From Sporosarcina sp. FSL K6-2383 (lineage in GTDB: Bacteria > Bacillota > Bacilli > Bacillales_A > Planococcaceae): 64,000 nt of DNA. Shown in pieces: positions 39,749-49,268 of this stretch. Each line of letters starts with the position of its first letter. Position 1 is the stretch's first letter. The stretch spans positions 659,501 to 723,500 of the forward strand of contig NZ_CP152017.1 in assembly GCF_038618305.1 (NCBI RefSeq), given 5' to 3'. Below the pieces are notes generated by a model. That model was not told the origin of the DNA, ran no database searches, and worked only from the letters and a program-made list of their open reading frames with translations. The translations under genes were made by a program, and so were the position numbers.

Positions 39749-42700
39749 GTGAAAGGCTTAGTCAATTTTGTTTTAAAGAATAAATTAGCCGTATGGCTGC
39801 TAACAATCATCATTGTTGTATCTGGTATTTACTCGGGTACTAAAATGAAAACAGAGACGCTTCCAGATATTTCGATTCCATTTTTAATGGTGATGGATGT
39901 CTATCCAGGAGCCACTCCTGAGCAAGTTATGAATGATGTCTCTATTCCATTGGAGAAAGCAGTGGAAAATCTTGAACATGTGAAATCCGTTTATTCGAAT
40001 TCGTATTCGAATATGTCAAATATTCAAGTAGAATACGAATATGGCATAGATATGGATGAGGCGAAACGTGCATTAGACTCTGCGCTTGATGCAGTGTCTC
40101 TTCCAGAAGGAGCACAAGCACCAACAATTACGGCAATTAGCATGAATATGATGCCAGTTGTCGCGCTAAGTGTAAGTAGTACGACAGAAGATATTGTTGA
40201 ACTAACATCAACGGTAGAGGAAATCTTACTTCCGAAAATCGGGAAAATCGATGGGGTTGCGTCTGCTACTATTACAGGTCAGCATATTGAAGAAGTGCAA
40301 CTTACGTATAACGATGACAAGATGGCTGAACTTGGTATAACGTCGGATTCAGTTAAGCAAATGATTCAAGCAAGTGATCTAGCTGTATCATTAGGTATGT
40401 ACGAATTTGAAGAAGGTGAGCAGGCTGTTGCAGTAGATGGCAAGTTCATGACAGCGGATGAATTAAAGGGAATGCTTATCCCGGTGACGCCATCTGCAAC
40501 AAATCCATCACCATTTGTGAAACTTGGCGATATCGCTACTATTGAAGTAGTCGGTAAAGTACAATCGGTTTCACGTACCAACGGTGAAAACGCGATTTCC
40601 ATTCAAATTATTAAAGGTCAACAAGCAAATACAGTAGATGTTGTAAACGATGTGAAGGAATTAATTAAAGATGAAGAGAAAATAATCGACGGCTTGGTTA
40701 TCGATGTATCACTTGACCAAGGTGCTCCAATTGAAGAATCGGTTTCCACGATGATTGAAAAAGCACTATTTGGCGGGGGAATTGCGATATTAATCATCCT
40801 TCTCTTCCTGCGTGATATTAAATCAACGATTATTTCAATCGTATCGATTCCAGTTTCGATTTTCATGGCTTTACTGCTACTAAACTGGATGGGGATTACG
40901 TTAAATATCATGACGCTTGGTGCGATTACGGTTGCAATCGGTCGTGTCATAGATGACTCAATTGTTGTCGTTGAAAATATTTATCGTCGTCTGCATTTGA
41001 AAACAGAGAAATTATCAGGTCGAGCGCTAGTGCGTGAAGCGACAATTGAAATGTTTAAACCAATCATGTCTTCAACACTAGTAACAGTTGCGGTATTTGC
41101 ACCACTTATTTTCGTTGGTGGTATGGTCGGCGAGTTATTCATGCCATTCGCTTTGACAATGACGTTTGCGTTAGGCGCTTCGTTACTTGTTGCGATTACA
41201 ATTGTGCCAGCATTATCTCACTTCTTATTTAGGAAAAAGCTTTATAGTGAGAAGACGACTAGCCGTCACAAAGAGGTTGGTAAACTAGCAGCATGGTACA
41301 AAGGTATTCTAGCATGGACACTCAACCATAAATGGATTACTTCAATCATTTCCATTGTTTTATTAGCTGGAAGTGTGGCGTTGACGCCATTAATTGGCTT
41401 CAGTTTCATGGGTAGTGAAGAAGAAAAAGTGATGTACTTAACGTACACGCCAGAAACAGGCGAGCTAATGGAAGATACGTTAGTAAATATTGAAGCTGTG
41501 GAACAAGAGCTATTAAAACGCAGTGATATTGATATTGTTCAATTGTCTGTTACAGATGCCGCTGATCCGATGGCAGCTATGATGGGCGGAGGTTCAAATG
41601 GTGCGTTAATGTTCCTCATCTTTGATCCAGATATGAAAAACTTTGCGGAGGCTCGCACTGAAGTTGAAGAGTATGTCTTCAACATTGGCCAAACTGGCGA
41701 ATGGAAGAGCCAAGACTTTGCTTCGATGGGCATGGGGGCTACAAATGAAGTGAGCTACACGTTCTATAGTGAAAATTTAGATAGACTAAATGAAGCTGTA
41801 GGTATGGTAGAGGGCGTTATGCTTGAAAATAAGCGCCTGGAAGATGTTTCTTCAAGTGCACAAGACGCATATGTAGAGTATAAACTTAAAGTAGAGCAAG
41901 ATGAATTGTTGCAGTATGGATTAACAACGGGGCAAATTGTTATGGCGTTAAACCCGATGCGAACGCAAGATGTCTTAACGACGATTGAAAAAGACGGTAA
42001 TTCATTAAAAGTAATTGTGCAACAAGAGGAAGCTGTGCAACCAAAATCAATTGATGATTTACTGGCAACAGAAGTACCGACAGCGCTTGGTACGACTATG
42101 AAGCTTTCTGAACTTGTTGAAGTTAAAAAAGGAACAACGCTTAATGCTCTTGCCCGAAGCCAAGGGGAGTATTATGCAACGGTTTCAGGAAAAATCCTAG
42201 ATACGGACATTTCAAAAGCGACATCAGAAGTAGATAAGGCCATTGATAAATTGGACTTACCGAAAGGTGTTGTTGTTGGTACAGCTGGTGTTGCTGCAGA
42301 TATGACAGAGACATTTACACAACTGATTGTGGCAATGTTGGCGGCAATCGCAATCGTGTACTTCATCCTAGTAGTTACATTCCGTGAGGGTGTTGCACCA
42401 TTTGCGATTCTAGTTTCATTACCATTTGCGGTTATTGGCTCATTTGTTGGTTTGTTAATCGCAGGTGAGACGATTTCTGTATCTGTGATGATGGGTCTAC
42501 TGATGCTGATTGGTATTGTCGTCACGAACGCGATTGTACTTGTAGACCGTATTATTCGTATGGAACGCGAAGGTTTGAAAATGCGTGATGCAGTTCTTGA
42601 AGCGGGTGTAACACGTCTACGTCCAATCCTCATGACTGCAATTGCTACAATCGGTGCGCTGATCCCATTAGCAATTGGATCAGGCGGCGGTGGAGGCTTT

Positions 42701-42838
42701 ATTTCCAAAGGCCTTGGTATTACTGTAATCGGTGGGTTAATCAGTTCAACGCTATTGACGTTGATTGTTGTACCGATTGTTTACGAGATTTTATCGAAGC
42801 TGTTTAAGAAAAATCGTGTAGATATAGAAGAAGATTGA
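39749..42838 (+). CDS. swrC: RND-type multidrug/surfactin efflux pump SwrC-like
   Basis: 1029 residues from GTG at 39749 (AGGTG 6 bases upstream; LVNFVLKNKLAVWLLTI is the usual SwrC N-terminus); an in-frame ATG at 39713 lacks a site. AcrB/HAE1-type architecture: TM1, porter domain 1 (LPDISIPFLMVMDVYPGATP), TM2-6 with GAITVAIGRVIDDSIVVVEN (the proton-relay Asp), porter domain 2, TM8-12 with MGLLMLIGIVVTNAIVLVD. In B. subtilis it gives self-resistance to surfactin and supports swarming. No periplasmic adaptor is seen, as expected for Gram-positive RND pumps. Confidence 0.92.
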   Translation: MKGLVNFVLKNKLAVWLLTIIIVVSGIYSGTKMKTETLPDISIPFLMVMDVYPGATPEQVMNDVSIPLEKAVENLEHVKSVYSNSYSNMSNIQVEYEYGIDMDEAKRALDSALDAVSLPEGAQAPTITAISMNMMPVVALSVSSTTEDIVELTSTVEEILLPKIGKIDGVASATITGQHIEEVQLTYNDDKMAELGITSDSVKQMIQASDLAVSLGMYEFEEGEQAVAVDGKFMTADELKGMLIPVTPSATNPSPFVKLGDIATIEVVGKVQSVSRTNGENAISIQIIKGQQANTVDVVNDVKELIKDEEKIIDGLVIDVSLDQGAPIEESVSTMIEKALFGGGIAILIILLFLRDIKSTIISIVSIPVSIFMALLLLNWMGITLNIMTLGAITVAIGRVIDDSIVVVENIYRRLHLKTEKLSGRALVREATIEMFKPIMSSTLVTVAVFAPLIFVGGMVGELFMPFALTMTFALGASLLVAITIVPALSHFLFRKKLYSEKTTSRHKEVGKLAAWYKGILAWTLNHKWITSIISIVLLAGSVALTPLIGFSFMGSEEEKVMYLTYTPETGELMEDTLVNIEAVEQELLKRSDIDIVQLSVTDAADPMAAMMGGGSNGALMFLIFDPDMKNFAEARTEVEEYVFNIGQTGEWKSQDFASMGMGATNEVSYTFYSENLDRLNEAVGMVEGVMLENKRLEDVSSSAQDAYVEYKLKVEQDELLQYGLTTGQIVMALNPMRTQDVLTTIEKDGNSLKVIVQQEEAVQPKSIDDLLATEVPTALGTTMKLSELVEVKKGTTLNALARSQGEYYATVSGKILDTDISKATSEVDKAIDKLDLPKGVVVGTAGVAADMTETFTQLIVAMLAAIAIVYFILVVTFREGVAPFAILVSLPFAVIGSFVGLLIAGETISVSVMMGLLMLIGIVVTNAIVLVDRIIRMEREGLKMRDAVLEAGVTRLRPILMTAIATIGALIPLAIGSGGGGGFISKGLGITVIGGLISSTLLTLIVVPIVYEILSKLFKKNRVDIEED

Positions 42839-42841
42839 TTG

Positions 42842-42886
42842 AATAGCCCTACAAGGAGATGAATTCCTTGTAGGGCTATTTTTTCA
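42842..42886 (+). terminator. Rho-independent terminator
   Basis: AATAGCCCTACAAGG pairs with CCTTGTAGGGCTATT, followed by TTTTCAC. Confidence 0.88.
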
Positions 42887-42891
42887 CATTA

Positions 42892-43710
42892 TTAATTTAC
42901 TTCATTAGGATGACGATTTACCCGAAGGTTTTGATCTAATGTAGCGATTTTTGCCATATTTTCCTCGGTTAGTTCAAAATTAAAGACATCGAGATTTTCT
43001 ATGATTCTTGAAGGTGTTACGGATTTAGGAATGGCAATGACGCCCGTTTGTAAATGCCAACGTAGAATGATTTGTGCTGGTGTTTTCTCATGTTGGGCTG
43101 CGATATTCTGAATCACTTCGTTTTGTAATGCATCTTTCCCGTTCATAAGAGGGCTATATGCCTCTAGCTTGATGGAATGCTTATCGCAAAATGCTTTAAG
43201 CTCCTTTTGTTGTAAGTAAGGATGGCGTTCTACCTGATTCACTGCCGGAACGATTTCACATTCGTCCAAAATACGTTGCAAATGTTCAACTTCAAAGTTA
43301 CTGACACCAATTGCTTTTACGCGCCCGTCTTTATAGAGCTTTTCTAAAGCTTTATATGTTTCGACATACTTATCATGTAAAGGTGTTGGCCAATGTATGA
43401 TATATAAATCCACATAATCCAAGCCAAGTTTTTCGAGGCTTGCATCAAATGCTTGCAATGTACTTTCATAGCCATGGTCGGCATTCCATAATTTTGTCGT
43501 AATAAATAATTCATCTCTTGGAATTGTAGTTTCTGCAAGCGCTTTACCGACACCTACCTCGTTACGATAAATCATAGCCGTATCAATCGAACGATAACCC
43601 GCTTCCAGTGCATGTTCGACAGTAGTTGCTGCAATCTCATCCGGAACCTTCCATACCCCGAATCCAAGCTGCGGCATTTGTAGACCGTTATTTAGTGTAA
43701 CATTCTCCAT
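42892..43710 (-). CDS. Aldo/keto reductase
   Basis: 272 residues, AKR5-like (YvgN/YtbE, 2,5-diketogluconate reductase group). Catalytic tetrad in order: Asp and Tyr in YRSIDTAMIYRNEVGVG, Lys in FITTKLWNADHG, His in LYIIHWPTP. The NADPH site IAIPKSVTPSRIIENLDVF is near the C-terminus. It reduces aldehydes such as methylglyoxal. No clear ribosome site other than GGGTGAGGATA before ATG. Monocistronic. Confidence 0.9.
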   Translation of the reverse strand: MENVTLNNGLQMPQLGFGVWKVPDEIAATTVEHALEAGYRSIDTAMIYRNEVGVGKALAETTIPRDELFITTKLWNADHGYESTLQAFDASLEKLGLDYVDLYIIHWPTPLHDKYVETYKALEKLYKDGRVKAIGVSNFEVEHLQRILDECEIVPAVNQVERHPYLQQKELKAFCDKHSIKLEAYSPLMNGKDALQNEVIQNIAAQHEKTPAQIILRWHLQTGVIAIPKSVTPSRIIENLDVFNFELTEENMAKIATLDQNLRVNRHPNEVN

Positions 43711-43847
43711 GTTATCCTCACCCTTCCGACTATTCTGAATCTAGTTAAGCATACTATTCAATTCCTCTTATTGAAAATAAAAAGCCTACCTATCGAGTCA
43801 TTGTATAAACAGCAAGTATTTGTTATATTATAAGCAATAGACAATCT

Positions 43848-44078
43848 TTGATGTGACCGAGTAAATAAGAATTGTGAACCAGAGAGTATAGCGATTTGCT
43901 GAGAGCTAGACCACCGCTTCTTATTGAAACCAACCACGGAGATGTTATGCCAACATAACCGAGTCGTTTTCGTTATCAAACGTTTTAGAGGGCTCGAATG
44001 CATTCGAGCTAAACTAAGGTGGTACCACGTCCATTCAGCACAAAGACGTCCTTATATAAGGGCAAATTTGTGCTTTTT
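43848..44078 (+). ncRNA. T-box riboswitch leader of proS
   Basis: The T-box sequence AGGTGGTACCACGT (44017-44030) is followed by a terminator AGCACAAA...TTTGTGCT (44037-44074) with an inner CCTT/AAGG stem and a TTTTTATTATTTTT run. Upstream 43850-43960 fits Stem I (GAGAGTATAGCGATTTGCTGAGAGC, written in parts, and CTTCTTATTGAAACCAACC). A CCA in the GAAACCAACC segment is a plausible proline specifier. Uncharged tRNA-Pro would pair through UGGU/ACCA and allow read-through into proS. Confidence 0.85.
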
Positions 44079-44213
44079 ATTATTTTTATTCAGAAGTCCA
44101 CTGAATAAAAATAATAGCCTCCGGCGGATGTCACAGATTTTGAAAGGAGTTAATCGAGCTTGCTCGATTCAAAATCTGGACGCAATCACGCCAAGGCGTA
44201 ATTGATTAAGAGG
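44078..44213 (+). repeat. Hairpin-rich leader element, copy A (before proS)
   Basis: It begins with a 16-bp perfect inverted repeat (44078-44093/44101-44116), then CTCCGGCGGATGTCACAGAT, a stem CAGATTTTGAA/TTCAAAATCTG enclosing CGAGCttGCTCG, and CAATCACGCCaaGGCGTAATTG. It ends just before the SD of proS. Its core is shared with 51719-51763 and 57664-57755. Confidence 0.65.
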
Positions 44214-44224
44214 AGGAGAAATTA

Positions 44225-45664
44225 ATGACTAATCTACAAAAAACAGACTTTTCAAAATGGTATATTGACACGATTCAAAAGGCGGATTTAATGGATTATA
44301 CACCAGTACGTGGATGTATTGCCTTCAAACCGGATGGCTATGAAATTTGGGAGCATATTCAAGCGGAGATGGATCGACGCTTTAAAGAAACGGGACATCG
44401 CAATGCATACTTCCCGATGTTAATTCCAGAATCATTCTTCGAAAAAGAGAAAGATCATATCGAAGGATTTTCACCAGAGCTTCCTTGGGTAACAGAAGCA
44501 GCAGGTGAAAAATTGGAAGAGCGTTTAGCATTGCGTCCAACTTCTGAGACGATGATTGGTCACCTGTATTCTGATTGGATTAAGAGCTACCGTGATCTGC
44601 CTGTGTTAATCAACCAATGGGCGAACGTGTTCCGTTGGGAAAAGAAAACACTGCCGTTCATTCGTACATCTGAATTTCTATGGCAGGAAGGGCATACTGC
44701 ACATGTGGATGAAGATGAAGCACGTGCGGAAACAATGCAAATGCTGAACATCTATAAAGAAGTTGTTGAAGAGCTGTTAGCGATTCCAGTATATGATGGT
44801 CAAAAAACACCTTCTGAACGTTTCGCGGGTGCGGTTGACACGTATTCTATCGAAGCGATGATGAAGGATGGTAAAGCGGTTCAAGCCGGAACTTCACATT
44901 ACTTGGGCACAAAATTTGCGGAAGCGTTTGATATTAAATATTTAAATAAAGAAAACAAGCATGAATTTGTTCATACAACTTCATGGGGAACATCTACGCG
45001 TTTAATTGGTTCTGTTATCATGACGCATGGCGATGAGCAAGGTCTTGTATTGCCTCCACGCGTTGCACCAACGCAAGTTGTATTAATTCCAGTAGGTCCG
45101 TGGAAGAAGAACCCTGCGATTATGGAGAAGTTAGATGAAATTTTTGCAGCATTAAAAGCAAAAGGTATCCGTGTTCGTTTAGATGATTCCGATCAATCGC
45201 CGGGCTATAAATTCAATGAGTGGGAGCTAAAAGGTGTTCCTGTTCGAGTTGAATTAGGACCACGTGATTTGGAGAATAACCAAGCACTCATCAAAGCCCG
45301 TGACGAAGGCGAGAAAGAAGCCGTCGAGCTTTCTGCACTTGTTGCACGCATTGAAGAAGAACTTGTAACGATGCAAGCACGTTTACTCGAAAAAGCACGC
45401 GCATTCCGCAAACAGCATTCACATACGCATGTTGATTCAATTGAGCAACTAGCAAGCCATATTGCTGATTCAACTGAAAAAGGCGAAATCCCAGGATGGA
45501 TTCTTGCAGGTTGGTGTGGAGATGACGCTTGTGAGGAACAAGTGAAGGAAGAAACGAAATTCACAACACGCAACATTCCATTCAATCCACCAGTAGAGAA
45601 ATCTAGCTGTATCAATTGTGGAAAAGAATCGAAGCATACGGTGTGGTTCGGCCGTGCTTATTAA
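44225..45664 (+). CDS. proS: Prolyl-tRNA synthetase, short archaeal/eukaryal-type
   Basis: 479 residues. Class II catalytic core with PVRGCIAFKPDGYEIWEHIQ, FEKEKDHIEGFSPELPWVTEA, ALRPTSETMIGHLYSDWIKS (motif 2 region) and GTSHYLGTKFAEAFDI. An anticodon-binding domain follows (VVLIPVGPWKK), then the C-terminal zinc-type domain (CGDDACEEQV ... SCINCGKES) ending in Tyr. It lacks the bacterial editing insertion (INS) and is about 90 residues shorter than the classical B. subtilis enzyme. T-box regulated; such copies often coexist with a second bacterial-type ProRS. SD AAGAGGAGG. Confidence 0.93.
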   Translation: MTNLQKTDFSKWYIDTIQKADLMDYTPVRGCIAFKPDGYEIWEHIQAEMDRRFKETGHRNAYFPMLIPESFFEKEKDHIEGFSPELPWVTEAAGEKLEERLALRPTSETMIGHLYSDWIKSYRDLPVLINQWANVFRWEKKTLPFIRTSEFLWQEGHTAHVDEDEARAETMQMLNIYKEVVEELLAIPVYDGQKTPSERFAGAVDTYSIEAMMKDGKAVQAGTSHYLGTKFAEAFDIKYLNKENKHEFVHTTSWGTSTRLIGSVIMTHGDEQGLVLPPRVAPTQVVLIPVGPWKKNPAIMEKLDEIFAALKAKGIRVRLDDSDQSPGYKFNEWELKGVPVRVELGPRDLENNQALIKARDEGEKEAVELSALVARIEEELVTMQARLLEKARAFRKQHSHTHVDSIEQLASHIADSTEKGEIPGWILAGWCGDDACEEQVKEETKFTTRNIPFNPPVEKSSCINCGKESKHTVWFGRAY

Positions 45665-45668
45665 AGAA

Positions 45669-45713
45669 TAGGAAAAAGCTCCACTCGGGCAACAATTGAG
45701 TGGAGTGTTTTTG
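45669..45713 (+). terminator. Rho-independent terminator
   Basis: CTCCACTC and GAGTGGAG with an 11-base loop, followed by TGTTTTTG, right after proS. Confidence 0.82.
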
Positions 45714-45839
45714 TATTTAGAAAAAGTTTTGAAACTTTGAAAGCTCTAGCAACGTAAAGATTTCAAGGAGCGATGGAAAATGGTCTCATTTCTACTATTT
45801 ATATAATTTCCAAAATATCTTCGACGTGAATGACACCCA

Positions 45840-46931
45840 TCAGTTGTTTTTCATGAGTTCATCAAGTTGCTTAAAGGCTCGCTTTATAGATTCCTTTGGC
45901 ACATCCGCGTACAAATCGCCTATATTGACTTCAAAAGCACAAGTCGTTTCATCGATTTCTTTTAAATGGCCTGTTATACCGATCCCTGTTAGCTGTTGAA
46001 CTTTAGTCAAAATGGGCTCCGCTTGTTCTTTTGCTTGATGGAAGTGGACATGAAACATATTTGAAACAGGAATGAGAGGTAAAGTTGATATTGCATGGCA
46101 AGAATTAAAAAGTTCAGCGAGCTCTTTTGCATCTTCATAATATTGCTGCATTTTGTGTGATCGTAGCTCAAAATAATAATCCGCTGAGATGATATAGGGA
46201 TACAAACTTATCAAATCACCGCCATAGCGCCTTTTCCATGTTGTAGCTTGTGTTATAAAATCTTGGTCGCCAGCTAAAATAGCTCCTGCAATTCCTCCAA
46301 TTCCTTTATATAACGATAGATAGACGCTGTCAAAAAGTGAGCAAACTTCAGCGGCAGACTTTTGGTAATAGGGCAGTACTTCTAGTAAACGAGCACCATC
46401 GAGATGCAATTTTATACCCTTGCCGCGACAATGTTTTGAAATTAGTTGAAGTGTTTCAAAGCTCGGTAATTGCCCTCCTATTTCACGCTGGGGCAACTCC
46501 AACAAAACACATGCAATATCTTTTTCCATCTCCAGGATATCATCCAATTCTATTACATGGTTTTTGTCGCCAAGCAATACCGCTTCAATTTTATGTAATT
46601 CTTTTAACCCGTCTTGTTCGTGAATTTCCAAATGGCTCAGTGGATGATAAGCAACTTTTCTTATTCCTTTTTCGTCACACCAGATGCGTAGAGCAATCTG
46701 CTGAGCCATCGTTCCGCTAGGAAGAAAAATCGCTTTCTCTTTACCTAGTAATAGAGCCATTTTTGCTTGGAAATCTTCAATAATTGGCCCTTTTCCATAT
46801 ATATCACTTTCCAAATTATCCTCTATCTTTTGAAAAGCTTTTTTTAAAACTTCGATATTGCGTTTTCCATGATTGGTCAATTGGTATTTGGTTTGGCTAT
46901 ATGCATCTTGTAATGGACTTGTTTGATTCAT
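45840..46931 (-). CDS. Threonine aldolase/beta-eliminating lyase family PLP enzyme
   Basis: 363 residues, fold-type I PLP enzyme. KAIFLPSGTMAQQIALRIW marks the substrate-cofactor region, LHLDGARLLEVLPYY the Asp that contacts the pyridine ring, and SLYKGIGGIAGAIL the Schiff-base Lys. Low-specificity threonine aldolases cleave threonine to glycine and acetaldehyde. The N-terminus is longer than in the classical enzymes and the identity is family-level only. A weak ribosome site (GGACGGGAGAG) lies 8 bases before ATG. Convergent with proS across its terminator. Confidence 0.82.
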   Translation of the reverse strand: MNQTSPLQDAYSQTKYQLTNHGKRNIEVLKKAFQKIEDNLESDIYGKGPIIEDFQAKMALLLGKEKAIFLPSGTMAQQIALRIWCDEKGIRKVAYHPLSHLEIHEQDGLKELHKIEAVLLGDKNHVIELDDILEMEKDIACVLLELPQREIGGQLPSFETLQLISKHCRGKGIKLHLDGARLLEVLPYYQKSAAEVCSLFDSVYLSLYKGIGGIAGAILAGDQDFITQATTWKRRYGGDLISLYPYIISADYYFELRSHKMQQYYEDAKELAELFNSCHAISTLPLIPVSNMFHVHFHQAKEQAEPILTKVQQLTGIGITGHLKEIDETTCAFEVNIGDLYADVPKESIKRAFKQLDELMKNN

Positions 46932-47221
46932 AATCTGTGCTCTCCCGTCCTGTTTCAGAATACTTGAATTATACTATATCTTATATGAGAAAATAATCTT
47001 TTTTCATATGGAATCGGGTTTTTTCGTGAAGAAATCTTTCTTGTTCTTTTTAAAGCCGTTACCTAACATTATCAAATTGCTTAAGGTATTTTGGCTGATA
47101 TGTCAATCAAGTTGTGGGAATACTTCAATATCCTTGTAAGCAAGTGTACAATAGAAATGATTGCAATAATATTTGTCTAATTTACATACATAATTTTATG
47201 AGCAGATGGGAAGTGAGAGAG

Positions 47222-47803
47222 TTGCTGAATAATATTTTCCGGAGAAGTAAGCAGCAAAATAGAGAGGCAGAGCGAATTATTTTTGAACAATACTATAAAC
47301 GCGTCTATTATGCGGCTTATCGGGTTATTAAAGATCAGGACTTGGCGGAGGATATTACCCAAGAAACGTTCATGAAGGCATTTAAAAATTTACATACGGT
47401 ACAAGATGTAGAAAAAATGGGTGCTTGGTTATCAATAATCGCCACACGTACGGCGATTGATCATCTTCGTCGTTTGAATAGATGGAATGATTTCACGACT
47501 TCAGACGTCTATATAGATACAGGGGCAGATGTAACACGGTTGGATCATATCTCGACGGTGGAAACAGGACTTGAGAAGACTTATGTGAAGGAGCTGTTAC
47601 TTGAGGAAATTGATAAGTTAAAGCCAGATCATAAGGAAGTACTGCTATTATTCTATCATCATGATTTGACATATGAGGAAATTGCTACATTATTGGACGT
47701 TCAGCTTGCAACAGTGAAATCCCGAATGTTTCGTGCGAAAAAGAAGTTGAAAGAATCGATTGAACAACAGCCTGAATTGATGGAGGTGATATCGCATGGC
47801 TGA
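47222..47803 (+). CDS. ECF-type RNA polymerase sigma factor (module 1)
   Basis: 193 residues. Region 2 is FEQYYKRVYYAAYRVIKDQD, then LAEDITQETFMKAFKNLHTV; region 4 is LKPDHKEVLLLFYHHDLTYE, then EIATLLDVQLATVKSRMFRAKKKLKES. TTG at 47222 is chosen because GGAAGTGAG lies 5 bases upstream; an ATG at 47198 lacks a site. A SigA-like promoter candidate TTCAAT-N17-TACAAT lies near 47127-47155. It overlaps the anti-sigma-like gene by 8 bases, typical of a sigma/anti-sigma pair. Confidence 0.88.
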   Translation: MLNNIFRRSKQQNREAERIIFEQYYKRVYYAAYRVIKDQDLAEDITQETFMKAFKNLHTVQDVEKMGAWLSIIATRTAIDHLRRLNRWNDFTTSDVYIDTGADVTRLDHISTVETGLEKTYVKELLLEEIDKLKPDHKEVLLLFYHHDLTYEEIATLLDVQLATVKSRMFRAKKKLKESIEQQPELMEVISHG

Positions 47804-48560
47804 ATCCAAAAAGCAGAACTTGGATCAACTGATTCGGGAAGTTTTAGATGAACAGATGCAGGAATTACCTTTACCAAGATTATCTGCGGCAGAGGCATGG
47901 AGAAAAATGGAGAACAAGCAGCAAGAAGCATTCCGTAACCCTAAAAGAAATCTTTTTTCAAAAAAGGTTATCGTAGCTGTTGCCTCTATTTTTATAGTGC
48001 TAATTGTTGTAGCCTATCCGCAAGAAGGAGGAGCCTATAGTCGGTGGAGTGAGATATTCCACAAGGTGCAAGGCTCTATTGTACAAGTGTTTGGAAGTTC
48101 AGCTGGGGATACAGATATTGGAGATGAAGGTGGCAATTCTGGTATTTTTATCATTGAGGATTCAGAAACTAATACCCAGGAGATGAGCTTAGAAGAGGCA
48201 CAGAAGGTAACAAATTTCACGATTCATATCCCTACAGTACCAGCCGGCTTTCAATTAGAAAAGGTTATTGTGACGCAAGAAGGAGATCAAATGAGTAACG
48301 AAGTTTACCTACAGTATGTTAACGGCGAGAGTGAATTTACAGTAGTCGAGAAGAAACTAGCCGGGCACTATGCTTTTGGTGGAGTAGCGGATAGTGAGGA
48401 CACCGCCGTAGAAGAAGTGTTAATAAGTGGCCAGACAGCGAATATCCTGTCATTTAAAGATGATGTGCGAAAAATTACTTGGCTAACACAAACGAATTAC
48501 TTTGAGATTGAAGGAAAGTTGACAAGGGAAGAAATTATAGGAATAGCAAAATCAATGTGA
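47796..48560 (+). CDS. Membrane anti-sigma-like protein (DUF4367-type)
   Basis: 254 residues. The N-terminal 50 residues are acidic and helical (DQLIREVLDEQMQELPLPRLSAAEAWRKM) and would bind the sigma factor; no zinc HxxxCxxC motif. One membrane span at about 57-72 (VIVAVASIFIVLIVVAY), then an extracellular part with FTIHIPTVPAGFQLEKVIV, the DUF4367 signature. Translationally coupled to module 1 sigma. It ends at the palindromic terminator at 48560. The external signal is unknown. Confidence 0.78.
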   Translation: MAESKKQNLDQLIREVLDEQMQELPLPRLSAAEAWRKMENKQQEAFRNPKRNLFSKKVIVAVASIFIVLIVVAYPQEGGAYSRWSEIFHKVQGSIVQVFGSSAGDTDIGDEGGNSGIFIIEDSETNTQEMSLEEAQKVTNFTIHIPTVPAGFQLEKVIVTQEGDQMSNEVYLQYVNGESEFTVVEKKLAGHYAFGGVADSEDTAVEEVLISGQTANILSFKDDVRKITWLTQTNYFEIEGKLTREEIIGIAKSM

Positions 48561-48587
48561 AACGGGGGCCTCTAGAGGCCCCCGTTT
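48560..48587. terminator. Perfect 28-bp palindromic terminator
   Basis: AAACGGGGGCCTCT and AGAGGCCCCCGTTT form a 14-bp arm palindrome with essentially no loop, bidirectional between the anti-sigma gene and the convergent secreted protein, whose stop lies at its edge. Confidence 0.75.
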
Positions 48588-49098
48588 AATTTACATAAAC
48601 TTGGTTGGATATACTTGTTAATCGTTCAAAGACTCCATTGTGGATAACATCATGCTGTGCCTTGATTCGATAAGAGTAGCCAGCGCTTACTTTGACTTGC
48701 TTGGAATATGAAACAGAATTGGAACTATAATTTGATTCAGGACCAATGGTTACAGCATCTAGCCATTTGCTTTGCGCTGGACTCCATTGTTGTAGTAGCA
48801 ATGTTATCTTGATCGTATTTACAGAAATATAGGCATTCGTACTTCCGCTTACTCTTAGGGTTGTTGAATTAGGGAGCAGTTCAATTAATGATTGACCGCT
48901 TCTAACATATTGAGTGGCAAAAGGCGTAATGTCGTAGTAAATATTTTCTGATTTATCCCCCGAGTAGTCTGTTAGAATGACTTTGGGAGATATAGTAGAT
49001 ATTGATTCTTTTTCAGCAGCCAAACTGTCATGTGCGATCCAACCCATTGTTACAATTGCAAATAGTAGTAAAAGTATTGCCCGGTTTAGTAATTTCAT
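48586..49098 (-). CDS. Secreted hypothetical protein, 170 residues
   Basis: Signal peptide MKLLNRAILLLLFAIVTMGWI with a probable cut after SLAA near residue 28. The mature part is beta-rich, with VRSGQSLIELLPNSTTLRVSG, ITLLLQQWSPAQSKWLDAV and YSYRIKAQHDVIHNGVFERL. It resembles a family of small exported Bacillus proteins without known function, but I cannot name it. SD GGAGTGAGAG before ATG. Single-gene unit. Confidence 0.68.
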   Translation of the reverse strand: MKLLNRAILLLLFAIVTMGWIAHDSLAAEKESISTISPKVILTDYSGDKSENIYYDITPFATQYVRSGQSLIELLPNSTTLRVSGSTNAYISVNTIKITLLLQQWSPAQSKWLDAVTIGPESNYSSNSVSYSKQVKVSAGYSYRIKAQHDVIHNGVFERLTSISNQVYVN

Positions 49099-49220
49099 TG
49101 CTCTCTCACTCCTAATAGTTGTAGTTACATAGTTAACGAATGGGACGGAAGAATTGTTCCATTGTAACTATAGTCATGTATGGTAGTGTTTCTCACTCAA
49201 TCACGGGATAATACATAGCA

Positions 49221-49256
49221 AAAGCTAGGTTCTGTGTGGAGAACCTAGCTTTCGTA
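49221..49256 (-). terminator. Rho-independent terminator
   Basis: AAAGCTAGGTTCT pairs with AGAACCTAGCTTT. It lies between the two - strand genes and on the - strand is followed by TGCTATGTATT. Confidence 0.7.
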
Positions 49257-49268
49257 TAATGAATTATG

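Noticed and set aside
42172..42708. 178-codon - strand frame inside swrC
   Set aside because: Shadow of the RND transporter; composition is low complexity (Ile/Thr/Pro) with no ribosome site.
43924..44205. 93-codon + strand frame across the T-box leader
   Set aside because: Covers T-box, terminator and leader element; the structure explains the conservation and there is no ribosome site. Its tail shares residues with the frame near 51719 only because both contain the leader element.
45205..45615. 136-codon - strand frame inside proS
   Set aside because: Ser/Ala-rich antisense shadow of a strongly conserved synthetase gene.
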